This document shows positions 1 through 7,149 of a stretch of DNA of 49,661 nucleotides, one piece after another. Position 1 is the stretch's first letter; every line of letters starts with the position of its first letter. Source of the DNA: a bacterium (GTDB lineage Bacteria; Patescibacteriota; Minisyncoccia; UBA6257; Colwellbacteraceae); contig JAJYME010000005.1 in NCBI GenBank assembly GCA_021787205.1, positions 1 through 49,661 of the forward strand. The letters run 5' to 3'. A model generated the notes under the pieces. The model was given only the letters and a program-made list of their open reading frames with translations, searched no databases and was not told the origin of the DNA. Both the position numbers and the translations under genes were made by a program.

Positions 1-1117
1 TTATATTATCGAAAGTGGAGTTATTGGCATTGCATAGAATAAGAGAGGAATACTCTTTGTTAGAAACAGCAACAGTGGAGTTAAAAAACGCTATTTCCTT
101 ATCGCCAGTTCCAGTCGTGTTGGATATCTGATTTGAACATGTAGAACCGTCATATACCCCTTCAACCTTGAAATCAATATCGGTATTATCCTTGGTTACG
201 TTATAGTCAAAATTATTTTCGGTCGAGCCAGAACTCATCTCGATTCCAGATCCTCCGTTAAGAACGGTTGTGTTTGCGGTGATTACATTACCACTATCAA
301 AAGTCAAAAAGATTCCGGAATAAGAATTATGATTAGAAGAGTTGGCAGTTATTTGATTTCCAGAGGAATGCTGCATCCATATCCCATAACTGGAGTCAGT
401 AACCGTATTGCTTGTCATAATTCCGTTGGTAATTCCATGAAACATCATGCCAAAACTGGCATTGGTTATTGTTGTATTTTTCACAATAATACCATTTTTA
501 TCCTCGGCATATATCCCAATATTACTTCTGGTGGGATTTATAGTGTGATAATTGCCATCAAGAGTTATATTATTTGAATCAATCTGGATAGTCTCATCGA
601 CGTCTTGGGTCAGGGTGCAAGTCAAAGTATTCTGATCCCAAGTTCCAAATTGAGAACAAGCTCCCCCATCGGTAGAATTAATATATTTGGTGGATTTATG
701 GGTTTTGATAAAGATAAGATGATTTTCTTTGATATCTTGCTTGAATTCTATCTCTCCATTACTGTTTGATATTATTTCCTCCAAATTGTGGAAATTATCA
801 GCATATTTATAATATTTTGTGTTAGGCTTTAGATTTTGGACTAAAAGCTTGGTATTCCCCGAATCTTTGTTTATATTAATCAGAATTACTTCCGGTATGG
901 AAATAATATCGAGATCGGTTGGTTTGCTGGAAATTACCTTGATGGGTAAGCCATCGACATCCATCGCTTCAAAAATAGTGTCGTTGGCGGTTTTCTTTGT
1001 CCAACCGGCAGGATTCATCATTAATTCCTTGTTCTGAGGATTTATTTTGGCTTGCGATAAGGATGGAATAAGGATGGCCGCTAGAGATAGTGTTAGTAGT
1101 AGTTTGTTTAGTTTCAT
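1..1117 (-). CDS. Secreted right-handed beta-helix protein, C-terminus beyond the window
   Basis: An open frame runs without a stop from ATG at 1117 to the left edge (372 codons seen). The N-terminus begins MKLNKLLLTLSLAAILIP and then ..SLSQA, a typical signal peptide with a cleavage site near residue 23. The second half is rich in short Asn/Thr/Ser/Gly repeats such as NNITLDGN and GNVITANTTV, spaced about 22-25 residues. That is the pattern of PbH1/NosD-like parallel beta-helix repeats, often found in surface or carbohydrate-binding proteins. It is probably exported and attached to or released from the cell surface. Upstream lies one of four 11-bp repeat arrays (1287-1325) with a -10-like TAAAAT at 1270-1275, so the gene may belong to the two-component regulon described at 25 kb. 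Function beyond the fold is unknown. The fold is an inference from repeat character. Confidence 0.75.
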   Translation of the reverse strand, partial: MKLNKLLLTLSLAAILIPSLSQAKINPQNKELMMNPAGWTKKTANDTIFEAMDVDGLPIKVISSKPTDLDIISIPEVILININKDSGNTKLLVQNLKPNTKYYKYADNFHNLEEIISNSNGEIEFKQDIKENHLIFIKTHKSTKYINSTDGGACSQFGTWDQNTLTCTLTQDVDETIQIDSNNITLDGNYHTINPTRSNIGIYAEDKNGIIVKNTTITNASFGMMFHGITNGIMTSNTVTDSSYGIWMQHSSGNQITANSSNHNSYSGIFLTFDSGNVITANTTVLNGGSGIEMSSGSTENNFDYNVTKDNTDIDFKVEGVYDGSTCSNQISNTTGTGDKEIAFFNSTVAVSNKEYSSLILCNANNSTFDNI

Positions 1118-1161
1118 AAGAATTTATAATTCTTTATTTTTATTTATATTTGTTTTTCTGG

Positions 1162-1181
1162 ATTCCCGCCTACGCGGGAAT
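1162..1181. repeat. Palindromic element ATTCCC-N8-GGGAAT
   Basis: ATTCCCGCCTACGCGGGAAT forms a perfect hairpin. The pattern ATTCCC-N8-GGGAAT equals the consensus of the dispersed dRS3-type repeats known from Neisseria. It lies in the probable leader of the beta-helix gene. A second hairpin (TTCCCGC...GCGGGAA, 1199-1220) follows 17 bases later. Only one exact copy was noticed in this window. Confidence 0.55.
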
Positions 1182-1198
1182 GACGCGAGCACATAAAA

Positions 1199-1220
1199 TT
1201 CCCGCATATGTTAGCGGGAA
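1199..1220. repeat. Inverted repeat TTCCCGC-N8-GCGGGAA
   Basis: A 7-bp stem with an 8-base loop, next to the ATTCCC palindrome and related to it in stem sequence. Both lie between the 11-bp repeat array and the start of the beta-helix gene, so they would fold in its leader RNA. Confidence 0.4.
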
Positions 1221-1269
1221 GATATTATTTTCTCATGGCGCTCGTGGCGATGTAAAATCCATTATATTT

Positions 1270-1325
1270 ATTTTACCAAATAAGATGTTAAGAAAAGGTA
1301 AAAAATTGTTAAGGAATTGTTAAAG
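1270..1325 (-). promoter_or_regulatory. PHO-box-like 11-bp repeat array and -10 box before the beta-helix gene
   Basis: Repeat units begin with G at 1287, 1298, 1308 and 1319 (steps 11, 10, 11). The clearest units are GTTAAGGAATT at 1308 and GTTAA at 1287 and 1319. On the minus strand this reads TTAACA-N5-TTAAC, like the boxes bound by PhoP/PhoB-type regulators. TAAAAT at 1270-1275 lies at the same distance (12 bases) from the nearest unit as the -10 boxes at two other arrays. An alternative TATAAT sits at 1261-1266. Confidence 0.6.
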
Positions 1326-1412
1326 TTTTACAAAATACCAGATAAAATGCGGTTTTAAAAAGTGATTTTCCTGATAAAAATCTTATCTACAGGACAATGT
1401 AATAAATTAGGC

Positions 1413-1447
1413 AAAACAAAAACAAGGCGATTGCCTTGTTTTTTTGA
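1413..1447 (-). terminator. Rho-independent terminator after the methyltransferase gene
   Basis: Stem AACAAGGC (1421-1428) pairs with GCCTTGTT (1433-1440). On the minus strand it is followed by a T-rich stretch. Confidence 0.8.
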
Positions 1448-1451
1448 AACC

Positions 1452-2777
1452 TTATATCTTTTTAAGGACGAGGGCCATGAACATTGGAATCTCCTTTCGA
1501 GCCCTGTTCTCGGCATCAGCTCTCGCGCCGACGCTGTTTTTCTCGGAAACCCATTCTTCAAGACGGGTAACGGCGAGACCAGCCTTATCAAACGCCTTGA
1601 AATAATGCTGAAGCGGATGATGAAAAGAAACAGTCGTCTCGGAAGTCTTATCACCGGGATGCATCTCTATAGTCTCCCTCGAATCGGAAATATAGCGCTC
1701 TATCTTTCTGTATTGGACGCTATGATCTTCAGCAAAGCCCCAAGAGGATTGCTTCGGAATTCGGAAGCAAGGATGATTCAAGACAATAACAATCCTGCCA
1801 TCATCTTTGATGACGCGGCTCATCTCCGCCACGACCTCCCTATCTTTCTCGATGTTCTGCAATGCCAGAACGATAGCCGCCTTATCGTATGATTTATCAG
1901 CAATAGCTGACATGTCGTCCGCGGGCGAGACCATATATTCTATTTCCGCAGGAGAATTTTTCTTAGCAAGCTCGATAAGCTCAGGAGAAATATCAGCTCC
2001 TGTAACCTTGGCGCCAGCCTCGTGAAAAGCGCGGCTCATATTGCCTTCTCCGCAAGCGAATTCGATAACGCTATCACCTGGTTTGATATCCATCAAGCGA
2101 ACAAGATTGGGAATAATCAGACTCTTCTGATAGCTATCCTCTTTCGCAACCGTACCTTGGTACCAAGCGGCTACCTTACCCCAAGAAGTTTCCTTCTTAT
2201 CGGCAACGGTTTCGCTGGCAGCGAACTTGTCTTCAAACTTTCTGTCAAAGCTTCTCGGACGATCTCCGAAGCTCCTCCTGGCACCGAAACCACCCCGATC
2301 ACCAAAGCTCTTTCTTTCACCGAAGGGCTTTCTGTCGCCGAAGCTTCTGGGACGATCACCAAAGCTCCTTCTTTCACCAAAAGGTTTTCTATCGCCAAAG
2401 CTCTTTCTTTCACCAAAAGGCTTTCTGTCGCCAAATTCTTTTCTGGCACCGAAACCGCCTCGATCACCAAGGCTCTTTCTTTCACCGAAGGGCTTTCTGT
2501 CGCCGAAGGGCTTTCTGTCACCGAAGCTTCTGGGACGATCACCAAAGCTCCTTCTTTCACCAAAAGGTTTTCTGTCGCCAAAACTCCTTCTTTCGCCGAA
2601 GCCCTCGCTCTTTGATCCAAATTCTCTTTTCTTAAAACCTCCTTGTCGGTCGCCGAACTTTTTATCGCCGAACCCGCCTCTATCGCCAAAGCTCTTTCTA
2701 GCCCCGAATCCTCTTCGGTCGCCAAAGCTTTTTCCATCTCTTCTGCCGCCTTTATTTTCTCTTTTAAAATTATTCAT
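1452..2777 (-). CDS. Class I SAM-dependent methyltransferase with N-terminal FGDR-repeat domain
   Basis: 441 residues in two parts. Residues 1 to about 190 are low-complexity and strongly charged, with more than 20 copies of FG[D/E/A]R separated by short linkers such as KP, RS, GG and PRS, and almost no hydrophobic core. Residues from about 200 form a Rossmann methyltransferase: motif I VIEFACGEGN, then VTGADIS, then a DDMSAIADKSYDKA segment. The substrate cannot be told; RNA or a small molecule are both possible. Arg/Gly/Phe-rich tails in other proteins bind RNA or drive condensation, so RNA association is a guess. The start codon directly follows the stop of the upstream GerMN gene, so the two are probably one operon. 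No Shine-Dalgarno site is seen. Long antisense frames across the repeat are artefacts of its periodicity. Confidence 0.85.
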   Translation of the reverse strand: MNNFKRENKGGRRDGKSFGDRRGFGARKSFGDRGGFGDKKFGDRQGGFKKREFGSKSEGFGERRSFGDRKPFGERRSFGDRPRSFGDRKPFGDRKPFGERKSLGDRGGFGARKEFGDRKPFGERKSFGDRKPFGERRSFGDRPRSFGDRKPFGERKSFGDRGGFGARRSFGDRPRSFDRKFEDKFAASETVADKKETSWGKVAAWYQGTVAKEDSYQKSLIIPNLVRLMDIKPGDSVIEFACGEGNMSRAFHEAGAKVTGADISPELIELAKKNSPAEIEYMVSPADDMSAIADKSYDKAAIVLALQNIEKDREVVAEMSRVIKDDGRIVIVLNHPCFRIPKQSSWGFAEDHSVQYRKIERYISDSRETIEMHPGDKTSETTVSFHHPLQHYFKAFDKAGLAVTRLEEWVSEKNSVGARADAENRARKEIPMFMALVLKKI

Positions 2778-3794
2778 TTATTTTTTGAACCAAACATTAC
2801 CATCAACTTTGATTTCATATGCCGTAACGGTCGGGAATTGTTTCAGAATAGTCGCCAACTGACTCTTCATTCCCCTTGCAGCGCAGTCATCTTTCAAAGA
2901 CGGAAGCAGTTCTTTTGAGAAATCAATTATGACATCTTTTCCGTCATTGTCAAATTGAAAGCGATTGATTTTGATAGTCCCAGGGAAAGCAGTTTTCAGC
3001 CCCGCTTTGGTTTCAGTCGCCACCGGACCAGACATCGCCTCCTCGATCGAAGCCCTGATTGACGAACGCGAAGCGTTGATTAGACGGGATTTCAAAACGA
3101 CGGCACCGCATTTGGAACCTTGAAGATAAGGGATATTAACCTTAGCCATCATCCCTCCTTTATAAGTGAAGGAGAAGTTCCTGATATCATTTCCCTGAAT
3201 AACCGATATCTTTACATTATCGCCATCCATGATGTCGTTGGCGGTCTTGAGATCAGCAACGAAGGCGAACTTCTTATAGTATTCCAAACCGGAGGGAAGG
3301 GAGATGTCGTCCTCCAGATATTTTTCCCCAGTCCTCGTATTCTGGACCGAGACCTTAATGCCATCGCCAGTCGGATGTATATAACCCTCGACATTAAAAC
3401 TTATATTGACGGGGGTCAGCGATTGGGGCGCCGAGATGATCACAGGAGGCAATTCGGAAATGACAATCGAATCGGCCAGGTTATCCTTGTTGGTAACACC
3501 AACCGAAATACCGGGAGCCAAATAGGTGAGGTTTGCGGGATTGCCCTTATCATCAACAATCTGGGTCTTTTCATCAAGATTGAATTTCTCAACTCCGACA
3601 TCGGTCGAGACAGCAATCTCGGTCGACGAAACGGAGATTACCTTGCCGGAAACAATTGTCCTTTTAAGCCCGGGGAGATTTTGAATGATCCCCGGCTCAT
3701 TGGTCGGCTTGTTCATTATTTTAAAAACAAAATAACCGCCGAGTGCTAATATGACCACGATTAAGATTATTGTTAAAGCTCTTTTAACATTCAT
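2778..3794 (-). CDS. Membrane-anchored GerMN/Gmad2-domain envelope protein
   Basis: 338 residues. An N-terminal membrane anchor (about residues 5-27) is followed by a small beta domain (about 45-110, resembling DUF5666), an immunoglobulin-like Gmad2 domain (about 115-210, with PQSLTPVNISFNVEGYIHPT split by typical beta spacing) and a C-terminal GerMN-like domain (about 215-335). Gmad2 plus GerMN is a known pairing in extracytoplasmic proteins of bacteria and CPR. The role is probably structural or in cell-wall binding; no catalytic site is visible. A TATAAT box at 3804-3809 ends only 9 bases before the ATG, giving a predicted leader of about 3 bases. The methyltransferase gene follows with no gap. 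Confidence 0.75.
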   Translation of the reverse strand: MNVKRALTIILIVVILALGGYFVFKIMNKPTNEPGIIQNLPGLKRTIVSGKVISVSSTEIAVSTDVGVEKFNLDEKTQIVDDKGNPANLTYLAPGISVGVTNKDNLADSIVISELPPVIISAPQSLTPVNISFNVEGYIHPTGDGIKVSVQNTRTGEKYLEDDISLPSGLEYYKKFAFVADLKTANDIMDGDNVKISVIQGNDIRNFSFTYKGGMMAKVNIPYLQGSKCGAVVLKSRLINASRSSIRASIEEAMSGPVATETKAGLKTAFPGTIKINRFQFDNDGKDVIIDFSKELLPSLKDDCAARGMKSQLATILKQFPTVTAYEIKVDGNVWFKK

Positions 3795-3835
3795 GATATT
3801 TTTATTATAGCTTTTCTCCCGCTTCCCTGAAAGTG

Positions 3836-3863
3836 AAAAACACTCCTAACGGGAGTGTTTTTT
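3836..3863 (-). terminator. Terminator after znuB
   Basis: Stem AAAACACTCC pairs with GGGAGTGTTTT around loop TAAC. T-runs flank both sides, so it may work in both directions. It separates znuB from the promoter of the GerMN gene. Confidence 0.85.
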
Positions 3864-3868
3864 GATTC

Positions 3869-4687
3869 TTATTTATTTTCAGTCTTGATAAGCGATAAGA
3901 CGCCGAACAAGAAAAGAACCGCTGAGCCGATGATGACAATGGTGGCGCCGGTCGGAAGATTAAGGATATAGGAAATAAGAAGACCGGAGACGACGATCAT
4001 TTCCGAAGAGATGACCGAGGCCCAGACGACACCCCGGAAAGACTTGGCGATAAATCTGGAGATGGAAACCGGGATAATCATCATCGAGGAAACAAGCATG
4101 ATTCCCAAAACCTTGATGCCAAGGACGACAGTCACCGCGGTGATAATGTAAAACAAGGGTTTCAAGACATCTACCCTCATGCCGCTAGTCTTAGCCAGGT
4201 CCTCGTCCAAAGACATCACTGTGAGCTCCCTCTTAAAAAGAAGCAAGAAGACCAGGAGAACTAGAGCGATACCGCTGATCAGATAAACTTCGCTCTGCCT
4301 GACAGAAAGAATGTTGCCAAATAAGAAACTCATCAACTCCGGCTTATAGCCCTTCGAGAAGCCGATAAAAAGAGCGCCTAGCGCCATACCGAAGGAGAAG
4401 ATAATCCCGATAGCCGAATCTCCCGAAATCCCCTTCTTTTCCAAGACATAAATGACGAGGGAAAAGATGATGGCGGAGACGATGGCGGTAAGCAAAGGAC
4501 TGGTGCCCAAAAGCAATCCGAGGGCGATACCCGAGAGGCTGGCGTGAGCGATTCCCTCACCGAAGAAAGACATCCTCTTAAGGGTGATAAAGACGCCTAG
4601 ATAGCTTATCAAGCCGCCCAAGATCAGGCCGATGACAAGAGCCCGGCTCATAAAGGCATATTGAAAGATGTTCAAAAAATTATCCAT
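3869..4687 (-). CDS. znuB: Zinc/manganese ABC importer, permease
   Basis: 272 residues with eight or more hydrophobic segments, matching the ABC-3 family of metal-ion permeases (ZnuB/MntB/TroC). Recognisable family stretches are GEGIAHASLSGIALG and the conserved DEDLAKTSGM loop. It forms the membrane channel of the importer with ZnuC and ZnuA encoded just upstream. The start overlaps the end of znuC by 8 bases, so translation is probably coupled. Zn2+ versus Mn2+ cannot be decided from the permease alone. Confidence 0.9.
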   Translation of the reverse strand: MDNFLNIFQYAFMSRALVIGLILGGLISYLGVFITLKRMSFFGEGIAHASLSGIALGLLLGTSPLLTAIVSAIIFSLVIYVLEKKGISGDSAIGIIFSFGMALGALFIGFSKGYKPELMSFLFGNILSVRQSEVYLISGIALVLLVFLLLFKRELTVMSLDEDLAKTSGMRVDVLKPLFYIITAVTVVLGIKVLGIMLVSSMMIIPVSISRFIAKSFRGVVWASVISSEMIVVSGLLISYILNLPTGATIVIIGSAVLFLFGVLSLIKTENK

Positions 4688-5414
4688 GGTTGTGATGTAT
4701 TGAATGCGCGTGACCGTGGCGATTGGTTTCTTTCAGATGACTTGAGGTATAGATGTCTTCCATTTTTTCAGAATTCAGCAATTCCTCGGGACTGCCGATG
4801 GAGATTATCTCCTTATTGATAGCGACGACCTTATCGGCAAAGCGATAGACCAGATCTATCTCGTGAGAGACGAAGACGATGCTTGTCGCATATTCGTCCC
4901 TGACCTTATTCACAAGCTCGGCAAATTCCTTGACCCCTTTAGGATCGATTCCGGTAGTAGCCTCGTCAAGCAGGATGAGGCAAGGATGCAAAATGACCGC
5001 CTTGGCGAGCATTACCTTCTGCAATTCGCCACCAGAGAGATCGCCGATCCTTTTGTCCAACAATCCGGAGATATCGATAACTGACAAAACACCTTCGATT
5101 TCCTTATCGCTGACGGCAGTCGTCATCTTTATAAATTCACGGACCAGAAGCGGAAAATTCTTGTCGAAGACAAACCGCTGGGGAACGTAGCCGATGTGCT
5201 TAACCCGAGAATGATTCTTATTCCCGCAGACGGAAATGTCTCCTTCATAAGGGATGAGGTCCAGGACGGCTTTCAAAGTCGTCGTCTTCCCGGCGCCGTT
5301 CGGCCCGATAAGAGCTACGATCTCCTTCGGCATGACATCGAAAGAAACGTCCTTCACGAGCTCGACGCCCTTGACCGCGATATTCAGATTTTTTACTGAT
5401 AAAATAGGATTCAT
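4680..5414 (-). CDS. znuC: Zinc/manganese ABC importer, ATPase
   Basis: 244 residues. Walker A GPNGAGKTT, signature LSGGELQK, Walker B LILLDEAT and switch His in VSHEIDLV are all present, so it should be an active ABC ATPase. The C-terminus is His-rich (RHGHAHSIHHNHG), unlike most ZnuC proteins, and could bind or buffer zinc in the cytoplasm. It is followed by znuB with an 8-base overlap and preceded by znuA with one base between. No Shine-Dalgarno site is seen. Confidence 0.92.
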   Translation of the reverse strand: MNPILSVKNLNIAVKGVELVKDVSFDVMPKEIVALIGPNGAGKTTTLKAVLDLIPYEGDISVCGNKNHSRVKHIGYVPQRFVFDKNFPLLVREFIKMTTAVSDKEIEGVLSVIDISGLLDKRIGDLSGGELQKVMLAKAVILHPCLILLDEATTGIDPKGVKEFAELVNKVRDEYATSIVFVSHEIDLVYRFADKVVAINKEIISIGSPEELLNSEKMEDIYTSSHLKETNRHGHAHSIHHNHG

Positions 5415-5415
5415 A

Positions 5416-6309
5416 TTATCTTAAAGCATCTTTGATACTGATGACGTTTCGACGCATAAGGCTGATGTAGGTATCCCCCGGCATTCCACCTTCGGCATCC
5501 AAGATGCCGGTTTTCAAGTAGTAATCTTTGGCAAAAGAGTCGACTACATCCCGGGAAAACTCCGGTTCGTAAAAGACCGCCTTGGCGTGAGCATAGTTTG
5601 CCGCATCGCCGACAGCTTTGATATTTCCAGGGGTTATTTCCTTGCCCGGAGAAGAGAGAAGGACAGCAGCGATCTTAAGATCATAACGGCTGGCAAAATA
5701 TCCCCAAGCGTCATGGAAGGTGATAAGGCCCTCCCCGGCAAACGGCTGAAGCTCCTGCTTGATCTCATTGTCCAGGCTCGCAAGGTCTCCATCCAACTTC
5801 TTATAGTTAGCGGTATAGGTATTCCTGCCTTCAGGATCGGTTTCTACCATCCGATCATAAATATTCCTTGCCATAATCTGGGCATTGGACGGGATCGTCC
5901 AATAATGCGGATCATAACCAGTCCCCTCGCTGCCCGCCTCTTCGCCAAATGCCTTTATTTCAAATTTTTGGAAAGGAATATCCTTGTCTACCTTGTAAAG
6001 TTTGTTTCCGGAAACGGAATCGATCCAATCATCGACAATCCCGATCTTAAAGACAACTCTCGAAGTGGCTACGCGCGACGCCACCTGAGGGGTAATCTCA
6101 AAGGTGTGGGGAGAGGCTCCCTGAGGCAGGATCAAACGGACTTCGGCCCTGTCTCCAGCGATTTCCCGAGCCAGATCATAAACCGGGAAAATAGTGGCGG
6201 CATAAGTTATCTTATCCGATTTTGGGGACTTATTCCCCGATAAGGCAAAAAGGACGACGCCCCCGACGATAACAACTAGAAAGGCGGCCATTGCCAACAT
6301 TTTTTTCAT
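5416..6309 (-). CDS. znuA: Metal-binding protein of the zinc/manganese importer
   Basis: Start chosen at 6309 (MKKMLAMAAFLVVIVGG), giving 297 residues; the six codons upstream overlap the promoter. An N-terminal hydrophobic segment anchors or exports the protein. The ZnuA/TroA fold is shown by the usual metal-ligand sites: His in GASPHTFE, His in DPHYW, His in TFHDAWGYF and the acidic C-terminal site in FYEPEFSRD. It lacks the long His-rich loop of many ZnuA proteins. TATACT at 6317-6322 ends 7 bases before the ATG, so the operon mRNA is probably leaderless. No Zur-type operator was recognised. Confidence 0.88.
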   Translation of the reverse strand: MKKMLAMAAFLVVIVGGVVLFALSGNKSPKSDKITYAATIFPVYDLAREIAGDRAEVRLILPQGASPHTFEITPQVASRVATSRVVFKIGIVDDWIDSVSGNKLYKVDKDIPFQKFEIKAFGEEAGSEGTGYDPHYWTIPSNAQIMARNIYDRMVETDPEGRNTYTANYKKLDGDLASLDNEIKQELQPFAGEGLITFHDAWGYFASRYDLKIAAVLLSSPGKEITPGNIKAVGDAANYAHAKAVFYEPEFSRDVVDSFAKDYYLKTGILDAEGGMPGDTYISLMRRNVISIKDALR

Positions 6310-6411
6310 AATTGTAAGTATAGCCAAAGACAGGCAGGAAATCCAAATGAGGAGAAAGCAGGAGCCAAGGGTTCCTATTTTTGACGAACGCAGGAATTTT
6401 ATGAGCGAAAC

Positions 6412-6443
6412 AAATAAAATCCCGCCAGGGGGCGGGATTTTAT
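6412..6443 (-). terminator. Terminator after nrdG
   Basis: Stem AAAATCCCGCC (6416-6426) pairs with GGCGGGATTTT around loop AGGG, with T-rich flanks. Confidence 0.85.
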
Positions 6444-7133
6444 TTATCTTGAAAAAATGCTTTCCGAAAGATGAGGGAGGGCGGCTTTGAGGATTCCGGC
6501 CACTTCTTCTGAGGAGTGGACCTTATCCGGTTTGGTTATCCCTCCGAGAGTCTTCTCATATCTGATGTCCTGGAGATAATATTTTTCCTTCGGCAAAAGA
6601 TCCTTGGCAATCTCGAAATAATCCTCTATCTCAAAAAGATTAGGGTAGATGGTCGTCCTGAATTCATAAGATATGTCAGAAGAGCGCAAGATCTCCATAC
6701 TCTCCAGGAAGTGCTCATATTTGAAGTTCTCTCCGGAAATAAAAATATATTTATTTTTTGGAGCCTTGATATCCATTGCCACATAATCAACCAGATTATT
6801 TTTCAAAAGATCGGAAACCATCTTGGGATTCGAACCGTTGGTATCAAGCTTTATTTTAAAACGGATAGCTCTTAAGGCGGTCAAGAACTCCGGGAGGTCG
6901 CTCTGGAGAGTCGGTTCCCCGCCGGTGATTACCACACCGTCAATCATCTTTTTGGAATTCTTAAGGATCTCCAAGATATCAGGCTCGCTCAGCAACTTTC
7001 CGGAATAATTATTGATGAGATCGGGATTGTGGCAATAAGGACAACGAAAATTGCAGCCAGCGGTAAAAACGATCGAAGAGATCGTCTCCGGGAAATCAAT
7101 CAAACTTAATTTTTGGAAGCCGCCGATAAGCAT
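6444..7133 (-). CDS. nrdG: Anaerobic ribonucleotide reductase activating enzyme (radical SAM)
   Basis: 229 residues. The radical-SAM motif is CNFRCPYC (CxxxCxxC) at about residues 27-34, followed by VITGGEPTLQ, the glycine-rich SAM-binding motif. It reduces SAM to form the glycyl radical on NrdD, whose gene lies 16 bases upstream in the same operon. Length and order of motifs fit NrdG of the larger (about 230 residue) type. It implies an oxygen-free lifestyle, at least for dNTP synthesis. A weak AAAGG lies 11 bases before the ATG; otherwise no ribosome binding site. Confidence 0.92.
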   Translation of the reverse strand: MLIGGFQKLSLIDFPETISSIVFTAGCNFRCPYCHNPDLINNYSGKLLSEPDILEILKNSKKMIDGVVITGGEPTLQSDLPEFLTALRAIRFKIKLDTNGSNPKMVSDLLKNNLVDYVAMDIKAPKNKYIFISGENFKYEHFLESMEILRSSDISYEFRTTIYPNLFEIEDYFEIAKDLLPKEKYYLQDIRYEKTLGGITKPDKVHSSEEVAGILKAALPHLSESIFSR

Positions 7134-7149
7134 TCTTCTTTTACCTTTA

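Noticed and set aside
2230-2760. CRISPR-like regular repeats
   Set aside because: The repeats encode FGDR peptides, are contiguous without spacers and lie in a coding frame.
2022-2862. Long plus-strand and other-frame open frames across the FGDR repeat
   Set aside because: The codon periodicity of the repeat keeps all frames open; the minus-strand protein continues into a good methyltransferase domain.
6310-6327. Upstream start of znuA
   Set aside because: These codons overlap the -10 box TATACT; the signal peptide begins naturally at 6309.
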